A stretch of DNA of 64,000 bases, taken from contig CAZCEC010000004.1 of NCBI GenBank assembly GCA_964497615.1, forward strand, positions 92,154 through 156,153, written 5' to 3'. The notes under the pieces were generated by a model, which was not told where the DNA came from, searched no databases, and saw only the letters and a list, made by a program, of their open reading frames with translations. Every line of letters begins with the position of its first letter. The stretch's first letter is position 1. Shown here one piece after another: positions 34,108 through 42,990 of this stretch. The translations under genes were made by a program, and so were the position numbers. The DNA comes from CAZCEC01 sp964497615 (GTDB lineage: Bacteria > Chloroflexota > Anaerolineae > Anaerolineales > UBA6663).

Positions 34108-34548
34108 CTATGCGGCGCGGTCCGCAAACGGGTTGCGCACGGTCACGCCCTCGATCACCTGGCCGTCGCTCAAGTCTTCCGACCACAAGACGCCGCAGTT
34201 GAGCCGCTTGGCGCTGACGGCAATCATTGCGTCCCAGAAAGAGATGTGGCTGTCCAAATGCAGGTCAATCGCTTCAAGCACGTCCAGGCTGGTCGGCGAA
34301 TGAACCAGCCACTGGCTCAGGTTCAGAACTCGGCGGCGGGCGGTTTCGTGAGTCAGTGGTTGGCGCACTTTCCGGGTGATGTTCGAATAGAACTCCTGCA
34401 GCACCTGGATACTGACACAACCATGACCACTCCTCCACAAGTTGTTGAGGAGCCGCCGTGCCACCTCGCGTTTTTCTCCGGCCGTTGTGTCATGGGCATA
34501 CACCAGGACGTCGGTGTCAATGAACTCACGCGGCGGCTCAGCGCTCAT
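34108..34548 (-). CDS. PIN-domain ribonuclease, VapC-like toxin
   Basis: 146 residues. Acidic active-site residues of PIN domains are visible: D11 and D13 in FIDTDVLVYA, Glu in SIQVLQEFY near 53, Asp in SFWDAMIAV near 104, and a late D in LWSEDLSDGQ near 125. VapC toxins cleave specific RNAs to stop growth. Its start overlaps the end of the antitoxin gene by 11 bases, the usual vapBC layout. Because the antitoxin is frameshifted, the pair may be inactive or the toxin uncontrolled. Confidence 0.8.
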   Translation of the reverse strand: MSAEPPREFIDTDVLVYAHDTTAGEKREVARRLLNNLWRSGHGCVSIQVLQEFYSNITRKVRQPLTHETARRRVLNLSQWLVHSPTSLDVLEAIDLHLDSHISFWDAMIAVSAKRLNCGVLWSEDLSDGQVIEGVTVRNPFADRAA

Positions 34549-34782
34549 GTAGTGACTCGCGCGACCAGGTGATCTGGCCGTTGGTGCCGAGATCTGCGCC
34601 GTGCTCTAGCCAGGCCAGGTGTTCATCGCGTGCTTGCGCATACGCGTCTTCGCGGGCGGCCAATTCCTCCAGGGCCTCCGTGGCCAGCTTGGAGATGCTC
34701 GTCTGGCGGCGCTCGGCAATGCGCTTGAGCTGTCGCAGCACTGGGTGGGCAGAGATAGGGTGACATTGCGGTAGGTCGTCAT
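34538..34782 (-). pseudogene. VapB/RHH-type antitoxin gene, frameshifted
   Basis: The ATG at 34782 has GGAGG five bases upstream and encodes MTTYRNVTLSLP, the DNA-binding ribbon of an RHH antitoxin. After the codon at about 34743 the matching helix-turn-helix part (LLRQLKRIAERRQTSISKLA and a toxin-binding tail) continues in another frame to 34538. A single missing base near 34742 explains this. Alternatives are an assembly error, or restart at the GTG at 34741, which would give a protein without its ribbon. Confidence 0.65.
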
Positions 34783-34821
34783 GCCTGCCTCCATGTTGAA
34801 TTGTGGCACACCCTCACGTTT

Positions 34822-37800
34822 TTACGTGAGACTTGCTTCGCCCAGCGCGCGCTCAATCACCTCGGCCAGCGTGTCTTCCTTGGCCCAGCGGCGGGCCGCG
34901 GCCTCTGCTTCGGGCGTCAGTCCCCCCAACGCCGTCTTGATCTCTTCCGCCCACTCGCGCGATTCCTGCGCCGTGGCTTTGTGGCCCAGCGCATATGCCA
35001 GGCAGCGGGCCGCGGCCTCCCGCAGGCCCTGGGCCAGGGCCAGCGCCGCCACCGCCACCAGGGCATCCAGCGCCAGCTTCAGATCGCCCGCCGCCTCGGC
35101 CAGGGTAAGCGCCTGGGTCAGTTGTTCGTGCGCCTCGGCATACGCGCCGGACTTGGTTGCCGCGTCGCCCAGCGTCACCAGCGCCACCGCCATGCCGCGC
35201 CGGTCGTTGATGCCGCGCTTCAGTTCCAGGCTCTCGGTCAGCAGGCGGCGGGCTTCGTCCAGGTTGCCCTGGCGCACCGCCAGCCGCCCCGCGTTCGCCA
35301 GGGTCGTGGCGGCGCCGTGCACATGGTCGTGGTGTTTGAATAAGGCGCTGCATTCCTGATAATAGCTTTGGGCCGCCGCATAGTCGCCCGTGGCCTGCGC
35401 CAGGTTGCCCAGGTTGTTGATCGCCATCGCCGCGCCAATGTGGTCCTCCATCGCCCGGTAGGCCTCCACCGCGCGGGCGAACGCCGCCTGCGCCTGGTCG
35501 TAATCGCCCTTGGCTTTGGCGCAGCTTCCCATGAAGTTGAGGGCGAACGCGATGCCTTCGCGGTTGCCGGTTTGCTCCGATACGCGCAAGCTCTCCTGCG
35601 CCAGCGCGGCGGCCTCGTCGTAGTCGCCCGCGTAGTAATGCGTAATCGCCAGATAGACCAGCGAGGTGGAGTGCTGGTCGGGATCGCTGACGTAGGGCAG
35701 CACCTCCATCACCTGCGCCAGCGTGGCGCGCGCCGTGTCCAGGCGGCCCAGGTGAATCTGCATCCGGGCCAGGCGCATCAGCAGTTGGCACAGGGCCGGC
35801 GCCTGCTCCGGGCGCGCCCCCCCCGGCTCCTGGAACTGCTCCGCGGCGTATTGAAACGCTGCGATGCCCTCTTCGAACCAGCTTTGCACGGTATAGAACC
35901 CGTGCAGCGGCGCGATGACGGGACTAAGCGCCGCCAGGTCGTGGCGCGCGGCCGCCCACTGCCAGGCGGCGCGGATATTGGGCAAGTCCCGCCGGATCGT
36001 TAGGCGCTGCTCCGGCTTCTCGCCGCTGCCCTGCGCTGCCAATAGATTCAGAAAGTAGCGGGCGTGTCGTTCCGCCAAGGCCCCGCCGTCATCGGGCGCG
36101 GATGCCAGCTTCTCGGCTGCGTATTGCCGCAGCATAGGGTGAATGACGTGCCGTTCGCCCTCGCGCCACTGGATGAGCGAGCGGTCCGCCAGATCGCTCA
36201 GATCGGCCGGCCCCACCTCCGCCGCGGCCTCGGCCGCCTCCGCGTCGAAGCTGTCTGGGAAGATAGACAGCCGGGCAAAGCGCGCCTGGGCCGCCGGGGG
36301 CAGCAGTTCCCAGGAATGATCGAAAGCAGCCCGCAGGCTGCGGTGCCGGGAAGGCACGTTGTGAGCCGTGGTGCTGAGCGCATCGGGGCTGCGGGTCAGG
36401 GCGGCCGCGATGGCGGCGCACGGCTCGTGCCGCGTGGCCGCCGCCGCCAACTCGATGCCCAGCGGCGCGCCATCCAGCAGTTGGCAAATTGCCGCAATGG
36501 CCTGCGCCTCGTCGGGGTCGGGCGCAAAGTCGTGCTTGGCGCGCCGGGCGCCCGCCAGAAACATTTGCACCGCGCTGTAAGCCTCCAGATCGGGTTGGGC
36601 CTTGTCGCTGCTGGGCACCTGCAGCCCGGGCACATCGAACAAGCGCTCCTCCTGCAGGTTCAGCCGCTCGCGAGACGTCGCCAGCACCTTGACCATTGGC
36701 GCGCCGGCCAGCACCTCCGCCAGCAGGTCGAGGGCTGGGCTGCCCGCGCCCAGCAGATGCTCGAAGTTGTCGAGCACCAGCAGCACCTCGCGCTGCCGCA
36801 GGTGATCCAGGAGTTGTTGCCGCGGGTCGCCGTCCTCGCGCAGGCTGAGCGCCTCCACCAGCGCGGTGGCCAGGAACTGCGGCTGGTGCAGGCCGGCCAG
36901 GGCCGCGAAGCGCACGCCGTGCAGGAACATACCCGGCCGCTGCGCCACGATATGGCGCGCGGTCTCGATGGCCAGCCGGGTTTTGCCAATGCCGCCCGGC
37001 CCCAGCAGGGTGACCAGCCGGCCAGCCGGCCGCGCCAGTTCCGCCACCAGCGCTTCCACCTCGGTCTTCCGCCCGATGAACTCGGTGCTCACCGGCGGCA
37101 GGTTGTGGGTGCCCAGCGAGCCGGCCGAGCGAATGAGAATGAACAGATCCGTGGTCGCTTCGGTGGGGGCCACGTCCAGTTCGTCGGCCAGCAGCCGCCG
37201 GCAGGCTTCGTGGGCCGCCAGGGCCCTGGTGCGCTGGCCGGTGCGGGCCAGCAGCAGCATCAGATGCCGATGCGCTTCCTCGCTCAATGGGTCAATCCGC
37301 AGCCGGCGGTCCGCGTAGTCCAGGCCAGTGGCGTAGTCGCCTTGCTCCAGGCAGTGCTGCACCAGGCGCCGGAAGGCGCCCACGGCCAGCCGGTTCAGGC
37401 GCTCGCGCTCCAGGGTGGCCCAGGCCTCGAAACCCCGGCTCTCGCGCAGATGGAACCCGGCCAAAAAATCACCCCCGTACAGGTCGGCGGCGGCGCGCAG
37501 GTGTGCCAGGGCGGTCGCCGCGTCCAGGTCCGGCGCCTGGCTGCGGGCCAGGGCTTGCTCGAAGGCCTCTGCGTCCAGTTGGTAGGCGCTGTCGCGGTTG
37601 AAATGGATGCGGTCGCGTTCCACGACCAGGGCATCGCCAGTGGCCTTGCGCAGGCTGGAGAGGATCGTGCGCAGGTTGGAAAGGGCCAACTCGGCGGGGC
37701 GGTCGTCCCACAGCAGGTCGGCCAGCACCTCGCGCGCCACCGGGCGCCGCACGCAGGCCAGGTAGATGAGCAGGGCCTCGGCCTTGCGACTCGGCAAGCT

Positions 37801-37884
37801 TGCCAACGGCTGGCTGCCCCGGCGCAGGGTCAACTCACCCAGCAGGCGCAGGTTAAGCGGTTGAGAAGATGTGGATGGAGCCAT
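34822..37884 (-). CDS. AfsR/BTAD-type transcriptional regulator with NB-ARC ATPase and TPR repeats
   Basis: 1020 residues. An OmpR-like winged helix (about 1-95, LRLLGELTLRRG, PSRKAEALLIYLA) is followed by a bacterial transcriptional activation domain (about 100-250), then an NB-ARC/STAND ATPase with Walker A TLLGPGGIGKTRLA near 300 and Walker B LLVLDNFEHLL near 380, and finally about ten TPR units from about 620 (GDYDEAAALAQESLRVSEQTG and similar). Such proteins are signal-gated activators. The internal ATG at 37884 is preferred over the upstream extension because a perfect TATAAT lies ten bases before it. Divergent from the VOC dioxygenase gene, a plausible target. Confidence 0.85.
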   Translation of the reverse strand: MAPSTSSQPLNLRLLGELTLRRGSQPLASLPSRKAEALLIYLACVRRPVAREVLADLLWDDRPAELALSNLRTILSSLRKATGDALVVERDRIHFNRDSAYQLDAEAFEQALARSQAPDLDAATALAHLRAAADLYGGDFLAGFHLRESRGFEAWATLERERLNRLAVGAFRRLVQHCLEQGDYATGLDYADRRLRIDPLSEEAHRHLMLLLARTGQRTRALAAHEACRRLLADELDVAPTEATTDLFILIRSAGSLGTHNLPPVSTEFIGRKTEVEALVAELARPAGRLVTLLGPGGIGKTRLAIETARHIVAQRPGMFLHGVRFAALAGLHQPQFLATALVEALSLREDGDPRQQLLDHLRQREVLLVLDNFEHLLGAGSPALDLLAEVLAGAPMVKVLATSRERLNLQEERLFDVPGLQVPSSDKAQPDLEAYSAVQMFLAGARRAKHDFAPDPDEAQAIAAICQLLDGAPLGIELAAAATRHEPCAAIAAALTRSPDALSTTAHNVPSRHRSLRAAFDHSWELLPPAAQARFARLSIFPDSFDAEAAEAAAEVGPADLSDLADRSLIQWREGERHVIHPMLRQYAAEKLASAPDDGGALAERHARYFLNLLAAQGSGEKPEQRLTIRRDLPNIRAAWQWAAARHDLAALSPVIAPLHGFYTVQSWFEEGIAAFQYAAEQFQEPGGARPEQAPALCQLLMRLARMQIHLGRLDTARATLAQVMEVLPYVSDPDQHSTSLVYLAITHYYAGDYDEAAALAQESLRVSEQTGNREGIAFALNFMGSCAKAKGDYDQAQAAFARAVEAYRAMEDHIGAAMAINNLGNLAQATGDYAAAQSYYQECSALFKHHDHVHGAATTLANAGRLAVRQGNLDEARRLLTESLELKRGINDRRGMAVALVTLGDAATKSGAYAEAHEQLTQALTLAEAAGDLKLALDALVAVAALALAQGLREAAARCLAYALGHKATAQESREWAEEIKTALGGLTPEAEAAARRWAKEDTLAEVIERALGEASLT

Positions 37885-37894
37885 TCCGCTCAGT

Positions 37895-37900
37895 ATTATA
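37895..37900 (-). promoter_or_regulatory. -10 box TATAAT of the BTAD regulator
   Basis: TATAAT on the minus strand ends ten bases before the ATG at 37884, giving a leader of about four bases at most. Confidence 0.45.
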
Positions 37901-37988
37901 GTCTGGGCAAGAGCCGGCGGCTGATTGCCTGCGCCCCTGCCTGACCAAGCCCGTGCGCACATGTTGGAATCGGGCGGCCGATTCCGCC

Positions 37989-37994
37989 TATAAT
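37989..37994 (+). promoter_or_regulatory. -10 box TATAAT of the VOC dioxygenase gene
   Basis: TATAAT with a possible TTGGAA -35 (37964-37969, 19-base spacer). A ribosome-binding site AAGGAGA lies between it and the ATG at 38019. Confidence 0.5.
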
Positions 37995-38018
37995 GCCAGG
38001 TAAGGAGATTGGATCGTC

Positions 38019-38993
38019 ATGTCTGTATCTGTGCATGGTCTTCACCACGTCACCGCCATTGCCGGCGACCCGCAGGTCAACTTGGACTTCTATTCAGGGG
38101 TCCTCGGGCTGCGGCTGGTGAAGAAATCGGTAAACCAGGATGCGCCCGACACCTATCACCTGTTCTTCGCCGACGAAGCCGGCTCACCGGGGACCGATCT
38201 GACCTTCTTCCCCTGGCCCGATATGGGGCCGGCACGGCTGGGCATCGGTCTGACCGTGGAGGTGCCATTCGCGATCCCGCGCGGCAGCCTGCCCTTCTGG
38301 CAGGCACGGCTGCAGGCGGCCAGCGTGAAGCTCGGCGAGGTCACTGAGCGCTTTGGCGAAACGGTCCTGCCCTTTGAGGACCCGCACGGCCTCAAGCTGG
38401 CGCTGGTCGAGATTGAGCCCGGACGGCCCTTTGCGCCCTGGCTGGGCGGGCCGGTGCCGGTGGAGCATCAACTGATCGGGATGCACGCCGTCCGGCTGTG
38501 GGAGGGCGATCTGCGGCCCACAGAAACCTTCCTGACCAGGGTGTTGGGGTTTGAGTTTCTGGGCGCCGATAACGGCTGGCGGCGCTATGGCGTGGAGGGA
38601 GGCGGCTCGGGCAGCCTGATCGAGCTAAAGGCGCTGCCCGGCGAGCGGCGCGGCGCCTGGGGCACGGGCGGGGTGCATCACGTGGCCTGGCGCGTGCGCG
38701 ATAGTGACGAGCAGCTGGCAGTGCGGTCGGCAGTGGCCGCCGCTGGGCTCGCGCCCACGCCGCAGATTGACCGCTTCTGGTTCAAGTCGGTCTACTTCCG
38801 CGAGCCGGGCGGTGTGCTGTTCGAGTTGGCGACCGACGGCCCGGGCTTTGATGTGGATGAAGCGCCCGAGCGCCTGGGCGAACAACTCGTCCTGCCGCCC
38901 TGGCTGGAGCCGCGGCGAGCGGAGATTGAGGCGGGGCTGCCGCACTTGACATACACGGCCGGCAAATCCGGCGGAGAGCACGCCAGCGCCTAA
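38019..38993 (+). CDS. Ring-cleaving dioxygenase-type VOC protein (MhqO-like)
   Basis: 324 residues made of two VOC modules. The first metal histidine is in HGLHHVTAIAGD (9-10), the second in TGGVHHVAWRV near 222, and the glutamate ligand in GGVLFELATDGPGF near 273. GVLGLRLVKKSVNQDAPDTYHLFF and the DLTFFPWPD segment are typical of the MhqO/MhqA hydroquinone-type extradiol dioxygenase group, which responds to quinones and aromatic electrophiles. It stands divergent from a BTAD regulator. Confidence 0.85.
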   Translation: MSVSVHGLHHVTAIAGDPQVNLDFYSGVLGLRLVKKSVNQDAPDTYHLFFADEAGSPGTDLTFFPWPDMGPARLGIGLTVEVPFAIPRGSLPFWQARLQAASVKLGEVTERFGETVLPFEDPHGLKLALVEIEPGRPFAPWLGGPVPVEHQLIGMHAVRLWEGDLRPTETFLTRVLGFEFLGADNGWRRYGVEGGGSGSLIELKALPGERRGAWGTGGVHHVAWRVRDSDEQLAVRSAVAAAGLAPTPQIDRFWFKSVYFREPGGVLFELATDGPGFDVDEAPERLGEQLVLPPWLEPRRAEIEAGLPHLTYTAGKSGGEHASA

Positions 38994-39014
38994 GCGGCTT
39001 CCGCTGGTCGCAGC

Positions 39015-39071
39015 GGCGAAGCATTGGCCGGCCTGCCCGCGGGGAGCATGGCTGTTGGCCAATGCTTCGCC
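39015..39071. repeat. Perfect 15-bp inverted repeat in the phyH leader region
   Basis: GGCGAAGCATTGGCC (39015-39029) and its exact complement (39057-39071) are separated by 27 bases, just after the dioxygenase stop at 38993 and before the phyH promoter. It may end the upstream transcript, although there is no T tract, or be a dispersed element. Confidence 0.75.
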
Positions 39072-39116
39072 CTTCATCGACCATCGCCCAATTCCATAGC
39101 GCCCTCGCCGCGCTCA

Positions 39117-39125
39117 TGCTACACT
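39117..39125 (+). promoter_or_regulatory. Extended -10 TGCTACACT
   Basis: TGn joined to TACACT, 57 bases before the phyH ATG at 39183. Confidence 0.45.
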
Positions 39126-39182
39126 TTGCCGGCGGCGCGTTCTGGCCCGCTCCCCTCGATATTCCCACTGGAGCCCAACCCC

Positions 39183-39977
39183 ATGCTGACTGCCGAGCAA
39201 GTTGCCCACTTCGAAACCTTTGGCTTTCTCCTGCTGCGCCAGGCATTCTCGCCGGATGAGACGGCCAAGATCACCAGCGCCTTCGAAGAGGTGCTGGCTG
39301 AGGACCGGTCCGGCCGGGCGTTCGACGGCGAGAAGCGCCAGGCGGTGCTGGGCGTGGCTGAGCGCCGCCCCTTGCTCACCGGCCTGATCGAGAGCGACCT
39401 GATCTATGAGGCCATGGAGCAACTACTCGGCCCCAACTTTGTCTGGGTGGGGTCGGACGGCAACCTGTACGTGGGCGACACCGACTGGCACCCCGACAGC
39501 CGCAACCTGGACTACCGCCGTATCAAGGTCGCTTTCTATCTCGATCCCGTTACGGCCGAGACCGGCTGCCTGCGCGTCATCCCCGGTTCGCACCGCGACC
39601 CGCTGCACTCCGCCCTCCTGGGCCTGATGCCGGCCAACCCTGCCGGCACCACCCCCTTTGGCGTGCCGCCGCGCGGCCTCCCCTACTACCCCCTGGAGTC
39701 GCGGCCCGGCGATGTGGTGATGTTCGACCAATGCACCTGGCACGCGGCCTTCGGCGGCCGCACCGGCCGGCGCATGTTCACCTTTAACTTCTCGGCCGAG
39801 CCCACCACCGCTGAGCACGAGGCTGTCCTGCGCAAGATGTACCTGGCCAACGTGGAGGCGACGCGGACCATGCAGTACACGCACACCGGCCGCATCTACA
39901 CCGATGACTTTCTGCACAGCGGCCGCCCGCGCCTCCAGAGCATCACCGCCAAGCTGCTCGACTACGGCTTTCGCTAA
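39183..39977 (+). CDS. Phytanoyl-CoA dioxygenase (PhyH) family Fe(II)/2-oxoglutarate oxygenase, first copy
   Basis: 264 residues. The iron ligands are H103 and D105 in DWHPDSRNLDYRR and a distal His near 187 in CTWHAAFGG; an arginine follows in GRTGRRMF for 2-oxoglutarate. It begins with the usual LTAEQVAHFETFGFLLLR. Substrates of bacterial PhyH proteins are diverse small molecules. The GH2 gene begins three bases after its stop, so the two are cotranscribed, and the target may be a glycoside or its aglycone. Confidence 0.85.
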   Translation: MLTAEQVAHFETFGFLLLRQAFSPDETAKITSAFEEVLAEDRSGRAFDGEKRQAVLGVAERRPLLTGLIESDLIYEAMEQLLGPNFVWVGSDGNLYVGDTDWHPDSRNLDYRRIKVAFYLDPVTAETGCLRVIPGSHRDPLHSALLGLMPANPAGTTPFGVPPRGLPYYPLESRPGDVVMFDQCTWHAAFGGRTGRRMFTFNFSAEPTTAEHEAVLRKMYLANVEATRTMQYTHTGRIYTDDFLHSGRPRLQSITAKLLDYGFR

Positions 39978-39980
39978 TCG

Positions 39981-42773
39981 ATGCGCCATCCGCTCTCCCT
40001 CTCCGGCCTGTGGCAGTTCCAGCTCGACCCGGCGGGTGCCCTCACCGTCCACACGCTCCAGCCCGACCGTTCGATCACGGTGCCCCTGCCGTGGCAGGCC
40101 GACTTCCCGGAGTTGGAGGCCTACAGCGGCTATGCCTGGTATCGCCGCACCGTGGACATCGCAGACGATCAACTCTCCGGTGAGTTGCTGCTCCATTTCG
40201 GCGCGGTGGACTATTGGTGCCAGGTGTTTGTCAACGGCCGCCTGGCGGGCGAGCACGAGGGCGGCTATACCCCCTTCACCTTGCCCATCCGTCAGTGGGC
40301 CACGGCCGGCGCGAACGAGCTCGCGGTGCGAGTGTACGACGCCGCGCAGGGCGAGCTAGCACACCAGCGCTGGTCCCGCTCCGCCGCGACCGCCGCCGGC
40401 CCGCCCTTCGACGCTGGTGAGGTGCCGCACGGCAAGCAGGAGTGGTATCTGAACGTGGGGGGCCTCTGGCAGGATGTGTCTCTCGCGGCCGTGCCGCGCG
40501 CCTACCTCGAGACCCTCCACATCACGCCCAACATTCACACTGGCGAGGCGCGGGCCGACGTCACCCTGGCCGGCCACCCCGCGGACGCGGGCGCCCTGCG
40601 CCTCTCTGTCGCGGATGCTGCCGGGCGCACCTGGACCGCCGAGACACCCCTCGTCGCCGGGCAGACGCGCTACACCCTCGCCCTCACCATAGATCATCCG
40701 CAACTTTGGGACACCGAGTCGCCCCACCTCTACACCGCCACAGCCGCGCTCACCACCGGCACAGGCGCGGACGAAGTCAGCGTGCGCTTTGGCTTTCGCG
40801 AGATCAGCACCCGCGACGGCCAACTACACCTGAACGGCGCGCCCCTGTACCTGCTGGGGGCGCTCGACCAGGATCTGTACCCCGAGACGATCTACACCAT
40901 CCCCTCGGACGACTATCTGCGCGACCAGTTTGCCAAGGCCCGCGCCCTGGGCCTCAATTGCCTGCGCTGCCACATCAAGCCGCCCGACCCGCGCTACCTG
41001 GACCTGGCTGACGAGATGGGGCTGCTGGTGTGGGCCGAGATTCCCTCCTGGCGCACGTTTTACCAGCGCGGCTCGCGCCTGCCCGAGGTGCGCGACCTGC
41101 CTGCCGTCCTCCAGCGCCGCGTGGAACATACGCTGGAGGCGATGATTGCCCGCGACTACAACCACCCGTCCCTCATCATCTGGACCCTGGTGAACGAGGA
41201 CTGGGGCACCTCGCTCCCCCTCAGCGCCAGCGACCGCGCCTGGGTGGCGGCCCTCTACGACCGCTGCCAGGCGCTCGACCCCACCCGCCTGGTGGTGGAC
41301 AACTCGCCGTGCGGCAATCCCTGGGGGCCCAACCTGCACGTCGTCAGCGATCTGGACGACTTCCACTTCTACGCCAACATCCCCGATAACGCCGCCGGTT
41401 TCGAGCGCGTGCTGGCGCAATTCAACCAGCGCCCGGCCTGGACCTTCTCCAGTCACGGCGACGCCCGCCGCACCGGCCACGAGCCTTTGATCCTGTCGGA
41501 GTTTGGCAACTGGGGCCTGCCGTCGCTGGAAGCCCTCCTCACGCCGGATGGCGACGAGCCGGGATGGTTCAAGCTCGGCCCGTGGTGGTCGGGCTGGGAA
41601 GGCGAGCCGGGCTACCCCACCGGCGTCGCCCCGCGTTTTCGCCGGCTGGGGCTGGACACCATCTGGCCCGATCTGGAAGCTTTCGTGACCGCCACCCAAT
41701 GGCATCAATACGCGGCCCTCAAGTTCGAGATCGAAACGATCCGCCGCCTGCCGAACCTGGCTGGCTACGTCATCACCGAGTTCACCGACGCCTACTGGGA
41801 GAGCAACGGCCTGCTCGACTTCTATCGCCGCCCCAAAGCCTATCACGACCTCTTCGCCCTCTTCAACGCGCCCGACGTCGTGATCCCGCGCACCGAGCGC
41901 GCCGCCTATTGGGACGATGAGGCCGTCACGGCGGACCTCGCACTGTCCCACTTCAGCCCCGCCGATTGGGGCAGTGCCCGCCTCCGCTGGCGGCTGGGCG
42001 ACGCTGAGGGCACGCGCCGGGCGCCATCCGTTCCGCGCGGCACAGTGGCGGAGATCGGGCGCTTGCGCTGGGCCTTGCCGCCTGTCACGGTGACCACCGC
42101 CGCCCGCATCGAACTGGAACTGCGCGGCCCCCAGGCATTGGCCCGCAACCACCTGGATGTGCTGGTGCTCCCCGCCGCCCACCGCGCCGCCCGCTACCCC
42201 GGCCTCGTCGCGGTGCCCGAGATCTCCCTCGAACGGTCGCTGCGCAAGCTTGGCTACCGCACCGCCTCCGCGCCGACCGCCGAGACATCCGTGGCCGTCA
42301 CGACCCAGACCACGCCCGAACTGCTGGCCTGGGTGCGGGCCGGCGGCAAGTTGCTCTACCTGGATCAGGGCACCAGCCCCTTCTTCTGGACGCAGGGGCG
42401 CGGCGGCGCCTACAGCGGCAACTGGCTGACGAGCTTCAGTTGGATTCGACCCGGCGCGCACCCGCGCCTGCCCGCCGCCAACCCCCTGGGCCTGTCCTTC
42501 CGCCACGCCATGCCCACCCACACCATCTTGGGCCTGCCCCTCGAAGATCCGGCCATCCAGCCCGACGTGCTGGCCGGGCAAGTGTCCGGCTGGATCAACC
42601 ACCCCGCCGCCCACACCGTGCGCTTCCGCTGCGGCCAAGGCCGTGTGGTGATGACAACGTTCAACCTGGCCCCCGCTCTGCCCGGCGATCCGGTGGCGGT
42701 GGCGATGCTGCACGACCTGTTGGAACACCTGGCTTCTGACGAGTGCCAGCCGAAGCTGGCGGCGAATTTCTGA
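39981..42773 (+). CDS. Glycoside hydrolase family 2 (beta-galactosidase/beta-glucuronidase type)
   Basis: 930 residues. An N-terminal sugar-binding jelly roll (LSGLWQFQLDPAG; WQADFPELEAYSGYAWYRR), an Ig-like domain near 190-290 and a TIM barrel are in the GH2 order. The acid/base Glu406 sits in TLVNEDWG and the nucleophile Glu507 in ILSEFGNWG. About 330 residues follow the barrel, longer than minimal GH2 enzymes. No signal peptide is seen, so it acts in the cytoplasm on imported glycosides. The likely linkage is beta-galactoside, glucuronide or mannoside; the sequence alone does not decide. Confidence 0.9.
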   Translation: MRHPLSLSGLWQFQLDPAGALTVHTLQPDRSITVPLPWQADFPELEAYSGYAWYRRTVDIADDQLSGELLLHFGAVDYWCQVFVNGRLAGEHEGGYTPFTLPIRQWATAGANELAVRVYDAAQGELAHQRWSRSAATAAGPPFDAGEVPHGKQEWYLNVGGLWQDVSLAAVPRAYLETLHITPNIHTGEARADVTLAGHPADAGALRLSVADAAGRTWTAETPLVAGQTRYTLALTIDHPQLWDTESPHLYTATAALTTGTGADEVSVRFGFREISTRDGQLHLNGAPLYLLGALDQDLYPETIYTIPSDDYLRDQFAKARALGLNCLRCHIKPPDPRYLDLADEMGLLVWAEIPSWRTFYQRGSRLPEVRDLPAVLQRRVEHTLEAMIARDYNHPSLIIWTLVNEDWGTSLPLSASDRAWVAALYDRCQALDPTRLVVDNSPCGNPWGPNLHVVSDLDDFHFYANIPDNAAGFERVLAQFNQRPAWTFSSHGDARRTGHEPLILSEFGNWGLPSLEALLTPDGDEPGWFKLGPWWSGWEGEPGYPTGVAPRFRRLGLDTIWPDLEAFVTATQWHQYAALKFEIETIRRLPNLAGYVITEFTDAYWESNGLLDFYRRPKAYHDLFALFNAPDVVIPRTERAAYWDDEAVTADLALSHFSPADWGSARLRWRLGDAEGTRRAPSVPRGTVAEIGRLRWALPPVTVTTAARIELELRGPQALARNHLDVLVLPAAHRAARYPGLVAVPEISLERSLRKLGYRTASAPTAETSVAVTTQTTPELLAWVRAGGKLLYLDQGTSPFFWTQGRGGAYSGNWLTSFSWIRPGAHPRLPAANPLGLSFRHAMPTHTILGLPLEDPAIQPDVLAGQVSGWINHPAAHTVRFRCGQGRVVMTTFNLAPALPGDPVAVAMLHDLLEHLASDECQPKLAANF

Positions 42774-42860
42774 GCCAATCACCCATCGCTGTCAGCCTGA
42801 GCGCGTTCCGCCCTTTTGGGTTTGGCGCCCAACTGGCGCGCGAAGGCTATCGCAGCTTCA

Positions 42861-42930
42861 GCAATGAGATGCTTCGCGCGCATGCGGCCCGCTATACCCA
42901 ACTTGCTGTCATACGTGCTCAGCATGGACA
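42861..42930. repeat. GA-loop hairpin repeat, copy 2 (inverted orientation)
   Basis: ATGCT-TC-GCGCG (42869-42880) pairs with CGTGC-TC-AGCAT (42914-42925) with one G-T pair; on the minus strand this is the GA/GA form of copy 1. It lies in the spacer between the GH2 and PEP-mutase-like genes. Confidence 0.7.
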
Positions 42931-42990
42931 GTGATAGGCGAGGAATTGTCTGAGTGGGTTCATCGCTGTCCCCAACCAAAGGAGAAACAT

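Noticed and set aside
36064..37944. A 626-codon plus-strand frame opposite the BTAD regulator
   Set aside because: Biased composition, no domains, fully antisense to a gene with clear winged-helix, NB-ARC and TPR motifs.
40824..42782. A 652-codon minus-strand frame opposite the GH2 gene
   Set aside because: Shadow frame; the GH2 catalytic motifs are on the plus strand.
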